Origin: Acidobacteriota bacterium
Lineage (GTDB): Bacteria; Acidobacteriota; Holophagae; Holophagales; Holophagaceae
Reading direction: 5' to 3'
Assembly: GCA_016195985.1 (NCBI GenBank)
Contig: JACPYP010000007.1
Span: 62,001-126,000, forward strand
DNA length: 64,000 nt
The position numbers were made by a program, and so were the translations under genes. Below, piece after piece: positions 17,746 through 27,300 of this stretch. The notes beneath the pieces were generated by a model. The model was not told the DNA's origin, searched no databases, and was given only the letters and a program-made list of their open reading frames with translations. Within the stretch, counting starts at the first letter, position 1; each line of letters opens with the position of its first letter.

Positions 17746-18583
17746 GGTACACCGTGGGCTGGATCTGCTGGTAGTGGCCGCTGATTCCGGCCAGTGTCTC
17801 CGAATGGCCGATCATGAGCAGCCCGCCCGGCTTCAGTTTCTTTGAGATGGCATCCACCACCAGGCGCTTCTCTTCCTGCGCGAAATAGATGAGGATGTTG
17901 CGGAGGAAGACCACGTCGAAAGGGCCGAGGTCCGGGAGCGGCGCGCAGAGGTTGATTTGCCGGAATGAAACGCGGTTCCTCAGCGGACGGTCGATGAGGA
18001 ACATGCCTTCGTACCTCCCCTGGCCTTTCAGGCAGTACTTGCTGAGATAGTCCTTGGGGATGCTTTTGCTGCGCTCGATGGGGTACAGGGCCTTGGTGGC
18101 CCGCTCCAGCACCCGGCTGCTGATGTCCGTTCCGAGAATGCTCCATTCCGCGCCGCCAAGCGCCTCACTGAGAACCATGGCCAGGCTGTAGGCCTCTTCA
18201 CCCGACGAGGCCGCGGCGCTCCACACCCGGAAAGGCATCGGCACCGGCCGCATGCTTCGCAGGTAGGAGCGCAGCACTTCAAAGTGGGAAGCCTCCCGAA
18301 AGAAGGAGGTTTCGTTGGTCGTGATGAGATCGATGGCGGCCTGGAGTTCGTCCCCTTCCTGCGGATCTGTCACCAGCTTGTAGTACTCGTGGAAGCCTGA
18401 CACCTTGCGGTGCCTCAGGCGGGAAGCGAGACGCGAGACCAGCAGGGCCTTCTTCATGTCGGAAAGCGTGATGCCGGTGGTTTCCTTCACGAGGGCCCTG
18501 AACCGGCGGAATTCGACATCCCCGAGCTCAGGAGTTTCCGGCCCCATGCCATGGGGGTTCCGCGCGACCGGCGGGGCAGGCAC
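17735..18583 (-). CDS. cheR: CheR chemotaxis protein methyltransferase
   Basis: 282 aa, GTG start at 18583 three bases after the cheW stop, with GGAG upstream. The N-terminal helical domain (about residues 20-85) is followed by a SAM-dependent methyltransferase fold with LITTNETSFFREASHFEVLR, the SAM-binding loop RVWSAAASSGEEAYSLAM, ILGTDISSRVLERA and VVFLRNILIYF. It methylates glutamates of MCPs using S-adenosylmethionine. The SAM loop reads AASSGEE rather than the usual CSTGEEPYS, a conservative difference. It sits between cheW and cheD. Confidence 0.95.
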   Translation of the reverse strand: MPAPPVARNPHGMGPETPELGDVEFRRFRALVKETTGITLSDMKKALLVSRLASRLRHRKVSGFHEYYKLVTDPQEGDELQAAIDLITTNETSFFREASHFEVLRSYLRSMRPVPMPFRVWSAAASSGEEAYSLAMVLSEALGGAEWSILGTDISSRVLERATKALYPIERSKSIPKDYLSKYCLKGQGRYEGMFLIDRPLRNRVSFRQINLCAPLPDLGPFDVVFLRNILIYFAQEEKRLVVDAISKKLKPGGLLMIGHSETLAGISGHYQQIQPTVYRAL

Positions 18584-18586
18584 GGG

Positions 18587-19123
18587 CTAGCTCTCCGCCG
18601 CTTCACGCCCGCCGGCCAGGGCGGCCATTTCCTGCACGGACAGGACGTGCTGGACATTCAGAAGAATCACGAAACGGCCGGTGACTTTGCCGACGCCGCT
18701 GATGAACTCGGCCCTGACGTCATGGCCGAAGGCCGGCGCTGGATCGATGTCCTCGGGCCCGATCTCGAGCACTTCGTTGACCGTATCGACAACCACCCCC
18801 ACCACGGCCATGCCCTCGGCGGCCGGCACCTCCAGAATCACCACGCAGGTCCGGCGCGCCACTTCGGTGCCGGTCCTTCCAAGGCGCAATGAAAGGTCGA
18901 TGACCGGCACCACGGAGCCCCTCAAGTTGATGACGCCCCGGATGAAGGAGGGCATGAGCGGCACTTCGGTCAGGCCTCCGTACTGGATGACCTCGCGCAC
19001 GGACCGGATGTCGATGGCGAAGGTCTCTCCACCGCTGGAAAAGGCCAAATACTGGCTGCGTCCGGCCGCGGAGGTGCTGCGATTGGCCAGTTTCTGGCCC
19101 GGTAATTTGATCAGTTCAGCCAT
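18587..19123 (-). CDS. cheW: CheW chemotaxis coupling protein
   Basis: 178 aa with AAGGAGG seven bases before the ATG. A CheW-like SH3-type fold covers about residues 22-165: YLAFSSGGETFAIDIRSVREVIQYGGLTEVPLMPSFIRGVINLRGSVVPVIDL contains the conserved NLRGxVVPVIDL strand, and VVIL plus VGVVVDTVNEV follow. It bridges MCPs and the CheA kinase. It follows the large MCP gene at 19148 in the chemotaxis operon. Confidence 0.95.
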   Translation of the reverse strand: MAELIKLPGQKLANRSTSAAGRSQYLAFSSGGETFAIDIRSVREVIQYGGLTEVPLMPSFIRGVINLRGSVVPVIDLSLRLGRTGTEVARRTCVVILEVPAAEGMAVVGVVVDTVNEVLEIGPEDIDPAPAFGHDVRAEFISGVGKVTGRFVILLNVQHVLSVQEMAALAGGREAAES

Positions 19124-19147
19124 GGCGGGCCTCCTTATCTGTGGCCC

Positions 19148-20782
19148 TCAGAAGCGGGTGAACTCGCGTTCATCGACGTTTCCGGTTTGAGAGGGATTCG
19201 TCCGGGCCCTGCCGGCCTCCGGCGCGTTCCTCGGCTTGGCGCTGCGCCGCCGCGGGGAGGCCTCTTCGTTGGCGAGGGTGAAGAATTCCATCATGCTGCT
19301 GAGCTCTTCCGCCTGTGCGCTGACTTCTTCGGAAGAAGAGGCCAATTCCTCAGCGGCGGCGGCATTCTGCTGAACCGCCTGGCTGATCTGCGAGATGGCC
19401 CCGTTGATCTGGCCCACCCCGCTGGTCTGTTCGCTGGAGGCGGCCGAGATCTCCTGGACCAGGTCGGACGTCTTCTGGATGGAGGGAACCATGGTTTCCA
19501 GGAGCGCGCCGGCCCGCTCCGCCATGGCCACGCTGCCTCCGGCAAGCTGACTGATCTCCTCGGCCGCCACCTGGCTGCGCTCCGCCAGCTTGCGGACCTC
19601 CGCCGCCACGACCGCAAAGCCCTTGCCGTGTTCGCCCGCCCGCCCGGCCTCAATGGCGGCGTTCAGGGCCAACAGGTTGGTCTGATAGGCGATGTCATCG
19701 ATGATGGCGATTTTCTGGGCGATCTGGCGCATGGCAGCCACGGTTTCCCGGACGGCGCCCCCACCCGTGGCCGCATCCGTGGCCGACTTGCTGGCGATGT
19801 CGCCGGTGACTTTGGCGTTCTCGTTGTTCTGGGCGATGGAGGCGCTCATCTCTTCCATGGCGGCACTGGTCTCCTCGACGCTGGCGGCCTGTTCGGAGGC
19901 CCCCTGGCTGAGGGACTGGGCCGTGGCGCTGAGCTGCTCGGATGCGCCGACCAGTGAGCTGGAAGCCTCCCGCACCTGGCCCATGATCTCGGACAGTTTT
20001 TCGACCACGATCTTCATGGAGGCGATCATGCTCCGCTCATCGCCGTCGACCGTGCGGATGCTGAGGGAAAGATCCCCCTTCGCGACCCGGTTCAGCACCT
20101 CCACGGCGTACTTCGGCTCACCGCCGACCTGCTGCTTGACGATGCGGGTGACGAAAAGGCCTAGGCCCACGGAGATCAGCATTCCTGCGCCGATGGCGAT
20201 CAGCATCTGGTTGTCCGCGGAGTTCGCCACGGCCGTGTTCTTGTCCGAGGTCTCTTTCGCGGCCTTGATATTGTCCGCTGTGACCTTTTCGAGGAGCTCG
20301 TTCAGCATCTCCGAGACTTTCTGGACCTCGCCCTCCATGAGGGACACGGCTTCCTTATCCTTCCCGGCCATGGAAAGGTCGGCGGCCTTGACGGCCAGAC
20401 TGTCGAACTCGGTGAACAGCGCCACCATCCGCTTGTAGTTCTCCTCGTCCTCCTTGTCGATGAAGGTCTTGGAGTACCCGTCGAGGTTCGTCCTGATGAT
20501 CTGGATGTGCTCCTTGTCGCGGTTGAAGTGCTTTTCGCGGATGGCCTTGTCTTTGCTCACCACGCCGAGGTACAAATCCCGCCTGTACCTTTGGAACCGG
20601 GTCGAAATGTGGACCAGCTGGCCCAGCGGCACCGTCGTCTTCTGGTAAAGGAAGGTGTCCGCGTCATCGATCTTGTGGATGTTCCGGTAGGCGACCGCCC
20701 CGACGACGCCCGCGACGGCCGCGACGAGGAGGAAGGCGGAGATGAGTTGGGTACCCAACTTGAGGCTGCGGAACCAGTTCAT
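19148..20782 (-). CDS. Methyl-accepting chemotaxis protein, 4HB-type sensor with HAMP
   Basis: 544 aa. Helix 1 is at about residues 12-32, a four-helix-bundle periplasmic sensor at about 33-190, and helix 2 at about 192-212. HAMP follows (about 213-270), then a cytoplasmic signalling hairpin whose tip ([36 protein letters not shown]) is canonical. Flanking methylation-type helices contain [14 protein letters not shown] and [16 protein letters not shown]. The C-terminus is basic and ends EFTRF, loosely recalling the CheR/CheB tethering pentapeptide xWxxF but without the Trp. The ligand is unknown. Its place between cheA and cheW suggests it is the cognate receptor of this array. Confidence 0.92.
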   Translation of the reverse strand: MNWFRSLKLGTQLISAFLLVAAVAGVVGAVAYRNIHKIDDADTFLYQKTTVPLGQLVHISTRFQRYRRDLYLGVVSKDKAIREKHFNRDKEHIQIIRTNLDGYSKTFIDKEDEENYKRMVALFTEFDSLAVKAADLSMAGKDKEAVSLMEGEVQKVSEMLNELLEKVTADNIKAAKETSDKNTAVANSADNQMLIAIGAGMLISVGLGLFVTRIVKQQVGGEPKYAVEVLNRVAKGDLSLSIRTVDGDERSMIASMKIVVEKLSEIMGQVREASSSLVGASEQLSATAQSLSQGASEQAASVEETSAAMEEMSASIAQNNENAKVTGDIASKSATDAATGGGAVRETVAAMRQIAQKIAIIDDIAYQTNLLALNAAIEAGRAGEHGKGFAVVAAEVRKLAERSQVAAEEISQLAGGSVAMAERAGALLETMVPSIQKTSDLVQEISAASSEQTSGVGQINGAISQISQAVQQNAAAAEELASSSEEVSAQAEELSSMMEFFTLANEEASPRRRSAKPRNAPEAGRARTNPSQTGNVDEREFTRF

Positions 20783-20806
20783 GGGATCTCCTTGATCGGA
20801 TGGATA

Positions 20807-22975
20807 TCAGATGGAAGTCGATGGATTGGGCCGGTGCCCTGCGGACGACACGCGCTGGACGAGCTGGGGAATGTCAAGGATGAGGGCCACTTCTCCGGAG
20901 CCCAGAATGGTGGATCCGCCGACGCCCCGCGTCTGGCGGAAGAGCTCTCCCAGGGGTTTGATGACGGTCTGGAATTCCCCCTGGAGACGGTCCACGACAA
21001 TGCCTGCCCGGGTCTCGCCGTACTGGATCACCACGACCTGCTCTCGCGGGGGGAGAGCGCCTCCGATCCCGAAGACCTCGCGCAGCTTGAGGAACGGGAG
21101 CACCTCTCCGCGCAGGTTGACGAGATGGTTCTCGGCGGATTCCAGGAACGCATTGAGGTCGACGCACTCCTGGACGAGGTTGAGGGGAATCACATAGGAC
21201 GTGTTCCCAACACCCACCCGGAAGCCATCGATGATGGCGAGCGTGAGCGGAAGGCGGATGCGGAAGATCGTCCCGGAACCCTCGTAGGAGTCGATGTCGA
21301 TGGTGCCGCGGAGATCATCGATGTTGCGGCGGACCACATCCATGCCGACTCCGCGGCCCGAGATATCCGTGACCGCGTCCGCCGTGGAGAAGCCGGGAGC
21401 GAAGATCAGCTGCCAGACCTCCTGATCGCTCAGGACAGCGTTCTCGCGGATAAGCCCCCGCTCCAAAGCCTTGGCGAGGATGCGGTTCCGGTTCAACCCT
21501 CCGCCGTCATCGCTCACCTCGATCACGATGCTGCCCGTTTCGTGGGAAGCGCTGAGAGCCAGTGATCCCGAATCCGCCTTGCCCCGGGCCCGGCGCACGT
21601 CGAGCGGCTCGATGCCGTGATCGATGGCGTTCCGAACGATGTGCATGAGCGGATCGCTGAGCTTTTCCACCATGGACTTGTCCAGTTCCGTCTCCCCGCC
21701 GCGGATTTCCAGCTCGATGGACTTGCCCAACTCTTTCGACACGTCGCGGACGATCCGCCGGAACCGGCTGAAGGTCTCGCCGATCTGGACCATGCGGAGG
21801 CTGAGGGCATTGTCCCGGATCTCCTCCACGAGCTTGTTGATGATGGCCGTGGATTCGATGAGGCCCGCTTCCTTGCTGAGCCCTGCCCGGGCCTGGGCCG
21901 AGGCCCCCGCGATGACGAGCTCCCCCACCAGATCCACCAGGCGGTCGAGGCGGTCCGCCTGGACCCTCACGACTTTCGTCTCGGTTGATTGCGGGTCCTG
22001 GCCGCGCTTCTGCTTCTCGAGGGCCGCCACCACCAATGCGGGCGGAACGGCCTGCTCTTCCACAAGGATCTCTCCAATGCGCCTGGGTCCGGGAGGGACG
22101 TTCCCTTCCACGCGCTGCAGCCTCAGTGCTTCGTCCAGGCTCTCCCTGGAAATGCAGCCGCAGGCCACGAGGATGCCCCCCAGCAGCTCGCTGGCATCAC
22201 CGGCCTCCTGGATCAGGGCTATGTACTCCTGGATCTGGGAATGGGGTGGAATGATGCGGATGGCGGCGTCCTGCCTGACGAACTCGAAGACATCCTCCAA
22301 CGTCTTCCGGCTCGCCCGGGTGGCCAGTTCAATCTCGAAGCCGAGGTGGCAGATCTCGGGATCGAAGGTTTCGTCAGGCGGGAACGCGAAAAGGCTGTAC
22401 ACGTGAGTGATGGTTCCGAGCGTTCCCAGGTAGCGCAGGCAGGACAGCGGATCGAAACCATCCTGGAAGACCGTGGGGCCGAACCGTACCGACAGGTGCC
22501 AGCACTCGTCGCTTTCCGACCCGTGGCTCGTCTCCAGGCCAGGAGTGGCTTGTGCGCTCACGAGGGAGTGGCCCCCTCCTGGAGCGGTCTCAAGCAGCGG
22601 GGCGAGGCCGTCCAGGAGGGCCCTGCCGCGGATCTCCAGATCCGGCGCGTTCTCGAAATCCCGTGAAATCTCTTCGACGAGAACGGCCAAATGATCGTGG
22701 CAGGCGAGCAAGTGCGTGATCGAGGCATGGGACAGAGCGACCTGCCCGTTGCGGATCCGGTCGAGGGCCGTTTCCAGGGTATGGGCGAACCGGATGATGA
22801 TCTCAAACCCGAAGAGGCCCGCGCTGCCCTTGATCGTATGGACTGCCCTGAAAATGGCGTTGACCGCTTCGGTGCGGTTCTCTTCCTCTTCCACCACCAG
22901 GAGGGCGGATTCCATGCCGCCCAGCAGTTCCAGGGCTTCTTGGATGAAGGTTTGCTTGGCGAATTCGAGGTCCAC
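20807..22975 (-). CDS. cheA: CheA histidine kinase with MshEN-like tandem repeats
   Basis: 722 aa with a GTG start ten bases after the STAS gene stop. The HPt domain carries His46 (FRAVHTIKGSAGLFGF). A middle region of about residues 155-245 may be a P2-like domain. At about 263-287 and 299-323 lie two similar units, [L/I]G-x2-LV ... L-x2-AL-x2-Q, like MshEN motifs of c-di-GMP-binding proteins. Dimerisation (VRVQADRLDRLVDLVGELVIA), the ATPase (HIVRNAIDHGIE, DDGGGLN, GRGVGMDVV) and a C-terminal CheW-like domain follow. It phosphorylates CheY and CheB. The extra module between HPt and P3 is the unusual feature. Confidence 0.94.
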   Translation of the reverse strand: MDLEFAKQTFIQEALELLGGMESALLVVEEEENRTEAVNAIFRAVHTIKGSAGLFGFEIIIRFAHTLETALDRIRNGQVALSHASITHLLACHDHLAVLVEEISRDFENAPDLEIRGRALLDGLAPLLETAPGGGHSLVSAQATPGLETSHGSESDECWHLSVRFGPTVFQDGFDPLSCLRYLGTLGTITHVYSLFAFPPDETFDPEICHLGFEIELATRASRKTLEDVFEFVRQDAAIRIIPPHSQIQEYIALIQEAGDASELLGGILVACGCISRESLDEALRLQRVEGNVPPGPRRIGEILVEEQAVPPALVVAALEKQKRGQDPQSTETKVVRVQADRLDRLVDLVGELVIAGASAQARAGLSKEAGLIESTAIINKLVEEIRDNALSLRMVQIGETFSRFRRIVRDVSKELGKSIELEIRGGETELDKSMVEKLSDPLMHIVRNAIDHGIEPLDVRRARGKADSGSLALSASHETGSIVIEVSDDGGGLNRNRILAKALERGLIRENAVLSDQEVWQLIFAPGFSTADAVTDISGRGVGMDVVRRNIDDLRGTIDIDSYEGSGTIFRIRLPLTLAIIDGFRVGVGNTSYVIPLNLVQECVDLNAFLESAENHLVNLRGEVLPFLKLREVFGIGGALPPREQVVVIQYGETRAGIVVDRLQGEFQTVIKPLGELFRQTRGVGGSTILGSGEVALILDIPQLVQRVSSAGHRPNPSTSI

Positions 22976-22984
22976 TTCAGCACC

Positions 22985-23311
22985 TCAGCGGGTGTGGGAT
23001 GAAGGGAGGATGGGGTCGCCGAACCGTTCCACCAGGTTGAGGAGCCCGAAGGCTTCCACGACGGCGGCGCCGTGCCCGGTGATTGGAAGCGGCCGTCCGC
23101 GCTGGAGAACGAGTTGCTTGAACCAGTAGAGCAATTGGACGCCGGCCGAATCGATTTCTTCGATGCCGCCAAGATCCAGCTCCAGTTCCGCATGTCCTTC
23201 AAAGGCATTCATCAGGTCCTGCTTCGCCTGTCCGACGGTATATATCGTCAGCTCTCCCGTCGGCTGGATGAGAACCTTGCCCTCTTCCTGGAAGCACTGA
23301 ATGGTGAGCAT
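22985..23311 (-). CDS. STAS-domain protein (anti-sigma antagonist-like)
   Basis: 108 aa. A single STAS domain shows the LIQPTGELTIYTV strand and the conserved phosphorylatable serine in IEEIDSAGVQLLYWF. In this family the serine is phosphorylated by a partner kinase, but no RsbW-like kinase is in the window. STAS proteins in chemotaxis operons are thought to modulate array assembly or output. It sits between cheY and cheA with short gaps (14 and 9 bases), so it is an integral member of the operon. Confidence 0.9.
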   Translation of the reverse strand: MLTIQCFQEEGKVLIQPTGELTIYTVGQAKQDLMNAFEGHAELELDLGGIEEIDSAGVQLLYWFKQLVLQRGRPLPITGHGAAVVEAFGLLNLVERFGDPILPSSHTR

Positions 23312-23325
23312 GGCTGGCCCTCGGG

Positions 23326-23694
23326 TCAGGGAAGGATGAGCTTAGAAACAGCGCTGAGCATCTGGTCGGGCTTGAACGGCTTCACCACCCAGGCTTTGGC
23401 GCCGGAGAGCTGGCCCTCGCGCTTCTTCTCCTCTCCCGCTTCGGTGGTGAGCATGATGATGGGAGTGAATTTGTAACGGGGGTCAGCCTTGACCATCTTG
23501 AGGAAGGTCAGACCGTCCATGTTCGGCATGTTGACGTCGCAAACCATGAGGTGGATCTTCCGGCCGTCCAACTTCGTGAGAGCGTTTTGTCCGTCGAAGG
23601 CTTCGATGACCTCATAGCCCGCATTCGTCAGCGTGATGTTGACCACCTGCCTCAGGCTGGTGGAATCGTCAATGATGAGGATGGTCTTCGCCAT
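23326..23694 (-). CDS. cheY: CheY-like chemotaxis response regulator
   Basis: 122 aa, a single receiver: LIIDDSTSLRQ, phosphoacceptor Asp in LMVCDVNMPNMDG, Thr in MLTTEAG and Lys in WVVKPFKPD. The pattern (VNMPNMDG, KPFKP) matches CheY proteins of non-enteric chemotaxis operons. It is the first receiver downstream of the MCP at 23703 (8-base gap) and is presumably the CheA phosphate target acting on the flagellar or pilus motor. No flagellar genes are in view. Confidence 0.93.
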   Translation of the reverse strand: MAKTILIIDDSTSLRQVVNITLTNAGYEVIEAFDGQNALTKLDGRKIHLMVCDVNMPNMDGLTFLKMVKADPRYKFTPIIMLTTEAGEEKKREGQLSGAKAWVVKPFKPDQMLSAVSKLILP

Positions 23695-23702
23695 GGTTCG
23701 AC

Positions 23703-24848
23703 TCAGAAAAAGGTGATTTCGGATCCGGCTTGAGGGGTGGCCGGAGCGTGTCCTTGATGGGAGCGTTGCTGCTCGCTGGTGGTGTAGGTGCGCTCAAGCT
23801 CCGCGAGCCAATCGGCAATTTGAGGGCCGTTCAAAACCTGCCCATTGGCTTTCTCGAACTTATCCATGTCACGAATAAGGCTCATCATGATTTGGCCCAC
23901 GCGGTCCTGGAATTGGAGGCTGACGATGGCCTCCGAAATGTCGTGCTGAACCTGCCCGTTCACGGCTTCCAGGCTGGACATGGAAGCGGCCATGCGGCCC
24001 GAAGCGGCATCAAAGGAGGCGACGACCTCGCGGATGGTCCCCTCCGCCCGGGCCGTCAATTCCGTGTCCCTGGCATCAAAATCGTGGACAGCCTGCAGGA
24101 TGTGGCCGAGGGATTCGTCCATCCACTGGATTTTTTCCGTGATCTGCAGCCCGGCGGTACCGGAGCGGTCCGACAGTTTGCGCACCTCATCGGCCACCAC
24201 GGCGAAGCCCTTGCCGTGCTCTTGAGCATGGGCAGCCTCGATGGCCGCATTGAGGGCGAGCAGATTGGTCTGGTTGGCGATGGCCGTCACCTCTTCGGAC
24301 ATCTGCCGCAACTGCTCCGTGAACCCGGACAACTCTCCCATTTTGGCCAGGAGATCCGCCCGCTGGGCCTGGGCCTCCCGGAGGGCGGCGACGAGCGTGG
24401 AGAGATCGCTCCGCGTGGCGGCGATGACGCCCTGCAGGTGGATTTGCCCCTCATGGCTGGAGTGGCCGACTGCCTCGAGCAGATCCTTCTGCATGTTCGC
24501 GAACCGGTGCGTGAGATTCGTGATGGCTTCTTCAGTCTGCTCCTGCACCGATGAGGCATGCCTGCGCCAGAGCGGAACCACCGCATCCGCCAGAGAGGCT
24601 CCCTCCCTGGAAGGCTCGGCAGGGATGGGCGCATTTACGGCGGAGGCAGACGCTTGAATCCGCCGGAACAGCCGTGCAAGCAGCCAGAATGCGGCCCCCG
24701 CGAAGGCCGCCGCCCAGATCCAGGCCCACAGGGCCCCCCGGCCCGCCACGAGCGGGACCAAGGCCCCAAGCGCCACCAGGGAAGCGGCTTCAGGGAACCA
24801 TCCCGGGCGAAAAAGAGAATCGGGGGCACTGGACAAAAGGAGCCTCAT
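23703..24848 (-). CDS. Methyl-accepting chemotaxis-like protein without periplasmic sensor
   Basis: 381 aa. Two closely spaced N-terminal membrane helices (about residues 22-36 and 40-58) leave almost no periplasmic loop. A coiled-coil region and the signalling tip ([44 protein letters not shown]) follow. The C-terminal helix contains [23 protein letters not shown], a segment also seen in receptors of this operon type. There is no HAMP domain and no clear ligand domain, so it probably senses the cytoplasm or membrane state. It is the first gene of the chemotaxis operon; the AT-richer stretch upstream (about 24950-25020) is the likely promoter region. Confidence 0.87.
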   Translation of the reverse strand: MRLLLSSAPDSLFRPGWFPEAASLVALGALVPLVAGRGALWAWIWAAAFAGAAFWLLARLFRRIQASASAVNAPIPAEPSREGASLADAVVPLWRRHASSVQEQTEEAITNLTHRFANMQKDLLEAVGHSSHEGQIHLQGVIAATRSDLSTLVAALREAQAQRADLLAKMGELSGFTEQLRQMSEEVTAIANQTNLLALNAAIEAAHAQEHGKGFAVVADEVRKLSDRSGTAGLQITEKIQWMDESLGHILQAVHDFDARDTELTARAEGTIREVVASFDAASGRMAASMSSLEAVNGQVQHDISEAIVSLQFQDRVGQIMMSLIRDMDKFEKANGQVLNGPQIADWLAELERTYTTSEQQRSHQGHAPATPQAGSEITFF

Positions 24849-25026
24849 GGGAGCGGGGACTCCCCCTGATTCGACACCACCGGCGGATCACATGATTTCC
24901 TGTCGCTTTCGCCCGGCGCACCACAGGAGCACCACCGAGAAGGGCGCTTGTCTTGCCGTCTTGTTTTATGCGTACGGCAACAGACTCGTTTCCTGGTGCT
25001 TTTTTCCCATCTTTGGGATCGGGACC

Positions 25027-25398
25027 CTATCCCATCTGCGTCTGTATTTGCTTGACCGCATGGATGAGGGCCTTCTCGTCGAGGGGTTTGTGGATGATTT
25101 TCCTCACGCCCATGGTGCGGAGTTTGGCGTCCCGCGCCTCGTCCCGATTGGCCGTCATGACGATAATGGGGGTTTTTGGATTGCTGAACCTAACCGCCCT
25201 GACAACCCCTTCTCCATTCAGGGTGGGCATATTGAAATCAGTAATGACGAGATCGGGCGGAGCCACGCTAAGGCGGTTTATCAGTGCCGATGACGTAGTT
25301 GGCGACAGATCGTCCACTTCGAAACCAGCCCCTTCAAGATGCTCGCGCGCGATCTTCCGCATCAGGGTGCTGTCATCGATCACCAGAATCTTGATCAT
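25027..25398 (-). CDS. CheY-like single-domain response regulator
   Basis: 123 aa from the ATG at 25398, which has CGGAGCG upstream; longer upstream reading is out of character. All receiver residues are present: LVIDDSTLMRK, Asp in LVITDFNMPTLNG, Thr in VMTANRD and Lys in IIHKPLDEK. It lies about 180 bases upstream of the chemotaxis operon on the same strand, so it may be transcribed from its own promoter and share CheA. It is a second CheY, and its role relative to the one at 23326 is not clear from sequence. Confidence 0.88.
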   Translation of the reverse strand: MIKILVIDDSTLMRKIAREHLEGAGFEVDDLSPTTSSALINRLSVAPPDLVITDFNMPTLNGEGVVRAVRFSNPKTPIIVMTANRDEARDAKLRTMGVRKIIHKPLDEKALIHAVKQIQTQMG

Positions 25399-25639
25399 GA
25401 ACGCTCCGTGCTGAAGGCCTGATATCTGACGAGTGTAGCCAAGGGAGCCCTGGGGAGGATCAAAAGGCCGCGTCCAGCTCCACTTTTCCAAGGGCCCCCA
25501 GAATGGGAGCCGGCATGTTTCGAGGCGGTGGCAGAAGGGGCTGCGCTCAAGCCCGGACCAGTCCAGGCTCAGCGAGGGATGCCCCAAAAGATGCAGCATC
25601 CCTGCGCGGAGGTCGACACCGAATGCTGCGCCATGGCGC

Positions 25640-26245
25640 CTAGGCGCGAAGGCCCTTGATGTAGGCCGCGATGCCATGCAGCAGCATCTCGATGGAGACC
25701 GCCGTAAGGACCAGCCCCATCAAGCGCTCCATCGCCTTGATGACCTGGTCCCCGAGCCGTTTCTGCAACCAGTTGGAGAGGCGGAATACCGTGAAGGTGA
25801 CAAAGATGGACAGCGCCAGGGCCGCGATCCACTCCGGCATGCGCCGCGGGTTGCTGCCGGCGATCAGCATGGCCGTCGCCATGGCCGAGGGGCCCGAAAT
25901 CAGGGGAATGGCGATGGGCACGATGAAGGGCTCGACCAGGTCCTCGCCTTCCCTTGCCTGACCCGTCCCGTCCGGAAACACCATCTTCAACGCGATCAGA
26001 AAGAGGATGACGCCGCCCGCGACGCGCAGGATGTCGTCGGTCAGGTTCATGGCCGCCAGGATGGGCCGGCCGAACACCATGAACGCGAGCATCACGCCAA
26101 AGGAAATCAGACATTCGCGGAGGATCACCCTTGAATGGCGTTCCGGACGGACATTCCTGAGGGCCGCGATGAACAGCGGAATGTTGCCGAGCGGATCGGT
26201 GATGAGAATCAGCAGAATGGTGGCGGAAAGGAAGGTGGGTTCCAT
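25640..26245 (-). CDS. MarC-family integral membrane protein (UPF0056)
   Basis: 201 aa from the ATG at 26245; the start matches family N-termini (MEPTFLSATILLILITDPLGNIPLF). Six hydrophobic segments are visible, and the DPLGNIP motif in the first helix and VPIAIPLISGPSAMATAM in the middle are diagnostic. The family was once linked to multiple antibiotic resistance, but its transport substrate is undefined. It lies 17 bases downstream of the nrdB stop on the same strand, so it may be co-transcribed with the nrd operon. Confidence 0.9.
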   Translation of the reverse strand: MEPTFLSATILLILITDPLGNIPLFIAALRNVRPERHSRVILRECLISFGVMLAFMVFGRPILAAMNLTDDILRVAGGVILFLIALKMVFPDGTGQAREGEDLVEPFIVPIAIPLISGPSAMATAMLIAGSNPRRMPEWIAALALSIFVTFTVFRLSNWLQKRLGDQVIKAMERLMGLVLTAVSIEMLLHGIAAYIKGLRA

Positions 26246-26262
26246 GCGAGGCTTCGGCGGAA

Positions 26263-27270
26263 TCAAAAGACCGCGTCCAGCTCCACCTCCCCGGCCACGC
26301 CGGTCTGGTAGGCCGACACGCGGCGCTCGAAGAAGTTCGCCAGCTCCTGCACATCCTGAAGATCCATGAACGGGAACGGGTTGCGGCTGCCGAAATGGAC
26401 GGGAATGCCCAGTTGGGCGAGGCGCCGGTCCGCCACGAATTGAAGGTACTGCCGCATGTCGCCGAGGGAGAGGCCCGCCACGCCGTGCTGGAGAAGGTCC
26501 TCCGCGAAGCTGGCTTCGGCTTCCACGGCTTCCATGACCATGGCTGCGACGCGCTGCTTCAGTCCCTCGTCGAAGAGTTCAGGCTCCTCGGCTCGGATCT
26601 GTTCCACCGCCCTGAAGGCGAAGGCCATGTGCAGGCTCTCATCCCGGAACACCCAGTTGGTCCCGGCGGCCAGACCATTCAACAGCCCGCGGGAGCGGAG
26701 GAAAAACACGTACGCGAAGGCGCCGAAGAAGAAGATGCCTTCGATGCAGGCAGCGAACCCGATCAGGTTCAGGAGGAACTGCCGCCGGTGCTCGGCGGTC
26801 TCCAGGCGGTCGAGGGCCTGCACGCTGTCGATCCAACGCTGGCAGAACGCCGCCTTGGCGCGGATGCTGGGGATCTCTTCCACGGCGCGGAAGGCCTGCT
26901 CCCGTTCCTGGATATCGGGCATGTAGGTGTCCAGCAGGGTGAGGTAGAACTGGACGTGCAGGGCTTCCTCGTAGAGCTGGCGGCTCAGGAAGAGCCTCGC
27001 CTCAGGCGCGTTCAGGTGCCTGTAGAGGTTGAGAACGAGGTTGTTCGCCACGATGCTGTCGCCGGTGGCGAAGAAGGCGACCAAACGGCGGATGAGGTGG
27101 CGCTCGGCGGGCCCCATGCGGGTGTCAAGGTCCCGGAGATCCGTCGAGAAATCCACTTCCTCCACCGTCCAGGTGTTCTTGATGGCGGAACGGTACATGT
27201 CGTAGAAATCCGGGTAGCGCATGGGGCGCAACGTGAGGTTGAAACCGGGATCAAGCAGGGAGGAAGTCAC
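26263..27270 (-). CDS. nrdB: Class I ribonucleotide reductase beta subunit (NrdB)
   Basis: 335 aa. Di-iron ligands are recognisable: Asp71 (ATGDSIVANNLV), Glu102 and His105 (YEEALHVQFY), Glu in AACIEGIFFF, and Glu/His in FRDESLHMAF. Tyr109 lies four residues after His105, the position of the radical-bearing tyrosine (E. coli Tyr122). This is thus a tyrosyl-radical class I beta subunit rather than a tyrosine-less subclass. It reduces ribonucleoside diphosphates together with NrdA. Unusually, nrdB is separated from nrdA by the class III genes, but all are on one strand behind one cobalamin riboswitch. Confidence 0.93.
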   Translation of the reverse strand: MTSSLLDPGFNLTLRPMRYPDFYDMYRSAIKNTWTVEEVDFSTDLRDLDTRMGPAERHLIRRLVAFFATGDSIVANNLVLNLYRHLNAPEARLFLSRQLYEEALHVQFYLTLLDTYMPDIQEREQAFRAVEEIPSIRAKAAFCQRWIDSVQALDRLETAEHRRQFLLNLIGFAACIEGIFFFGAFAYVFFLRSRGLLNGLAAGTNWVFRDESLHMAFAFRAVEQIRAEEPELFDEGLKQRVAAMVMEAVEAEASFAEDLLQHGVAGLSLGDMRQYLQFVADRRLAQLGIPVHFGSRNPFPFMDLQDVQELANFFERRVSAYQTGVAGEVELDAVF

Positions 27271-27300
27271 GGGGCGCGCTCCAAAAAAGGAAGGACCTGC

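Noticed and set aside
24849-25026. Flagellar sigma28-type promoter for the chemotaxis operon
   Set aside because: TAAA is present in the AT-rich stretch but no GCCGATAA-like -10 element at the right distance.
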